Assembly: GCF_003438995.1 (NCBI RefSeq) | Contig: NZ_QSUN01000019.1 | Location: forward strand, 1-64,000 | Length of the DNA stretch: 64,000 bases | Source of the DNA: Bacteroides sp. OM05-12 | Lineage (GTDB): Bacteria > Bacteroidota > Bacteroidia > Bacteroidales > Bacteroidaceae | Direction: 5' to 3' | Shown: positions 63,546 to 64,000 of the stretch, piece by piece | Numbering within the stretch: the stretch's first letter is position 1 | Layout of the letters: every line of letters starts with the position of its first letter | Translations under genes and position numbers: made by a program | The notes under the pieces: model-generated | Database searches by the model: none | What the model was told of the DNA's origin: nothing | Seen by the model: only the letters and a program-made list of their open reading frames with translations

Positions 63546-64000
63546 ATGGAAGATAAATTAGTAACATTAGCTATTCTCACATATTCTAAAGCCCAGATAT
63601 TGCAGCATATCCTTAAAAATGAGGATATTGAGTCGTATATTCATAATGTGAATTTGATACAGCCGATTGTTTCTTCAGGTGTAAGGTTGAGAATAAAAGA
63701 GAGTGATTTACCACGTGCTTTAAAGATTGTAGAAAGTTCAGAATGGTTGTCGGATATATCTAAAAGTAAAGACAATGAAGCTGATAAAGAAAAAAGAAGG
63801 AAAGTATTAGTTCCGGTTGATTTTTCTGATTATTCATTGAAAGCGTGTGAGTTAGGATTTAATTTCGCAAAAGAGTTTGGTGCAGAAGTAGTCTTGTTGC
63901 ATGCTTATTTTAGCCCTATTTATGCATCCTCATTGCCGTATGGTGATGTTTTTAACTATCAGAATCAGATTGCAGAAGAGGAGTCAATGAAAGATATGAT
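63546..64000 (+). CDS. DUF2007-like and UspA domain protein, cut by window edge
   Basis: The gene runs off the right edge; 151 codons are visible from the ATG. Residues 1-70 resemble the DUF2007 signal-transducer domain, with KAQILQHILKNEDIESYIHN and VRLRIKESDLPRALKIVESS. From about 85 a universal stress protein domain begins with RRKVLVPVDFSDYSLKAC and EVVLLHAYFSP, the first strand and nucleotide-binding region of the UspA fold. The rest of the UspA domain, and any second copy, lies outside the window. It is probably a cytoplasmic stress or nucleotide-binding protein. Confidence 0.78.
   Translation, partial: MEDKLVTLAILTYSKAQILQHILKNEDIESYIHNVNLIQPIVSSGVRLRIKESDLPRALKIVESSEWLSDISKSKDNEADKEKRRKVLVPVDFSDYSLKACELGFNFAKEFGAEVVLLHAYFSPIYASSLPYGDVFNYQNQIAEEESMKDM

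Overview
The window is a piece of a Bacteroides-type chromosome. The evidence is the gene content (Rnf complex in the order RseC-RnfBCDGEA, a MoxR/BatABCDE operon, the rpmB-rpmG-DUF4295-ftsY-rimO block, fimbrillin-like lipoproteins, a TamB-like protein of about 1500 residues), the near absence of Shine-Dalgarno sequences, and at least 20 copies of the Bacteroidota promoter -7 element TAnnTTTG just upstream of genes. I place it in Bacteroides or a close relative and cannot name the species. Most of the window is core genome. I see no rRNA, tRNA, insertion sequence, prophage or CRISPR array.

Layout. 1-3179: end of a fimbria-like lipoprotein operon, the last gene fusing a fimbrillin-like region to a FISUMP domain. 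3257-13357: HAD hydrolase, POT peptide transporter, lipoprotein S9 peptidase, the pyrG-yidC operon and a DUF3078 outer-membrane-type protein. 13666-19262: the ion-pumping ferredoxin:NAD oxidoreductase operon rseC-rnfBCDGEA. 19263-21546: a 1.1-kb intergenic stretch with a mosaic repeat and a 170-nt imperfect hairpin, a small HTH gene and an orphan lipoprotein. 21748-37224: sugar-nucleotide genes (nucleotidyltransferase-galE, rfbC-ugd), ispE, an M28 peptidase, dnaB, a porin, pheT, a YebC-family gene, a TSCPD gene and a minus-strand HU/SPOR plus zinc-ribbon/FHA pair. 37229-46697: tamB, hdeD, dinB, a second 1.1-kb repeat-rich intergenic stretch, then map-tsaD. 46736-51984: pncC, ribosomal proteins L28 and L33, DUF4295, ftsY, rimO, an HU gene and an HU-LysM fusion. 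52073-64000: a histidine phosphatase, the eight-gene moxR/DUF58/bat operon, a PAP2 phosphatase, a small DNA-binding protein and a DUF2007-UspA protein cut by the window edge.

How the genes work together. Rnf (electron transfer coupled to ion pumping) and the Bat operon (von Willebrand A, TPR and MoxR proteins linked to aerotolerance and envelope function) are the two large coherent systems. Sugar-nucleotide genes supply UDP-galactose, UDP-glucuronate and a dTDP-rhamnose-pathway intermediate for surface glycans. YidC, TamB, FtsY and the fimbrillin-like proteins serve envelope and surface biogenesis.

The least explained DNA is intergenic. One mosaic repeat family is scattered through at least three gaps (19400-19940, 32720-32860, 43961-44630), with weaker relatives at 41866-41930 and near 4030. 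Each full copy has nested inverted repeats, short tandem motifs and a conserved terminal hairpin. Separate from it are the long hairpin at 20126-20300 behind its own promoter, two promoter-to-terminator units without ORFs that look like small RNA genes (23745-23928 and 43818-43935), and palindrome clusters at 4041-4141, 32466-32640 and 53439-53524.
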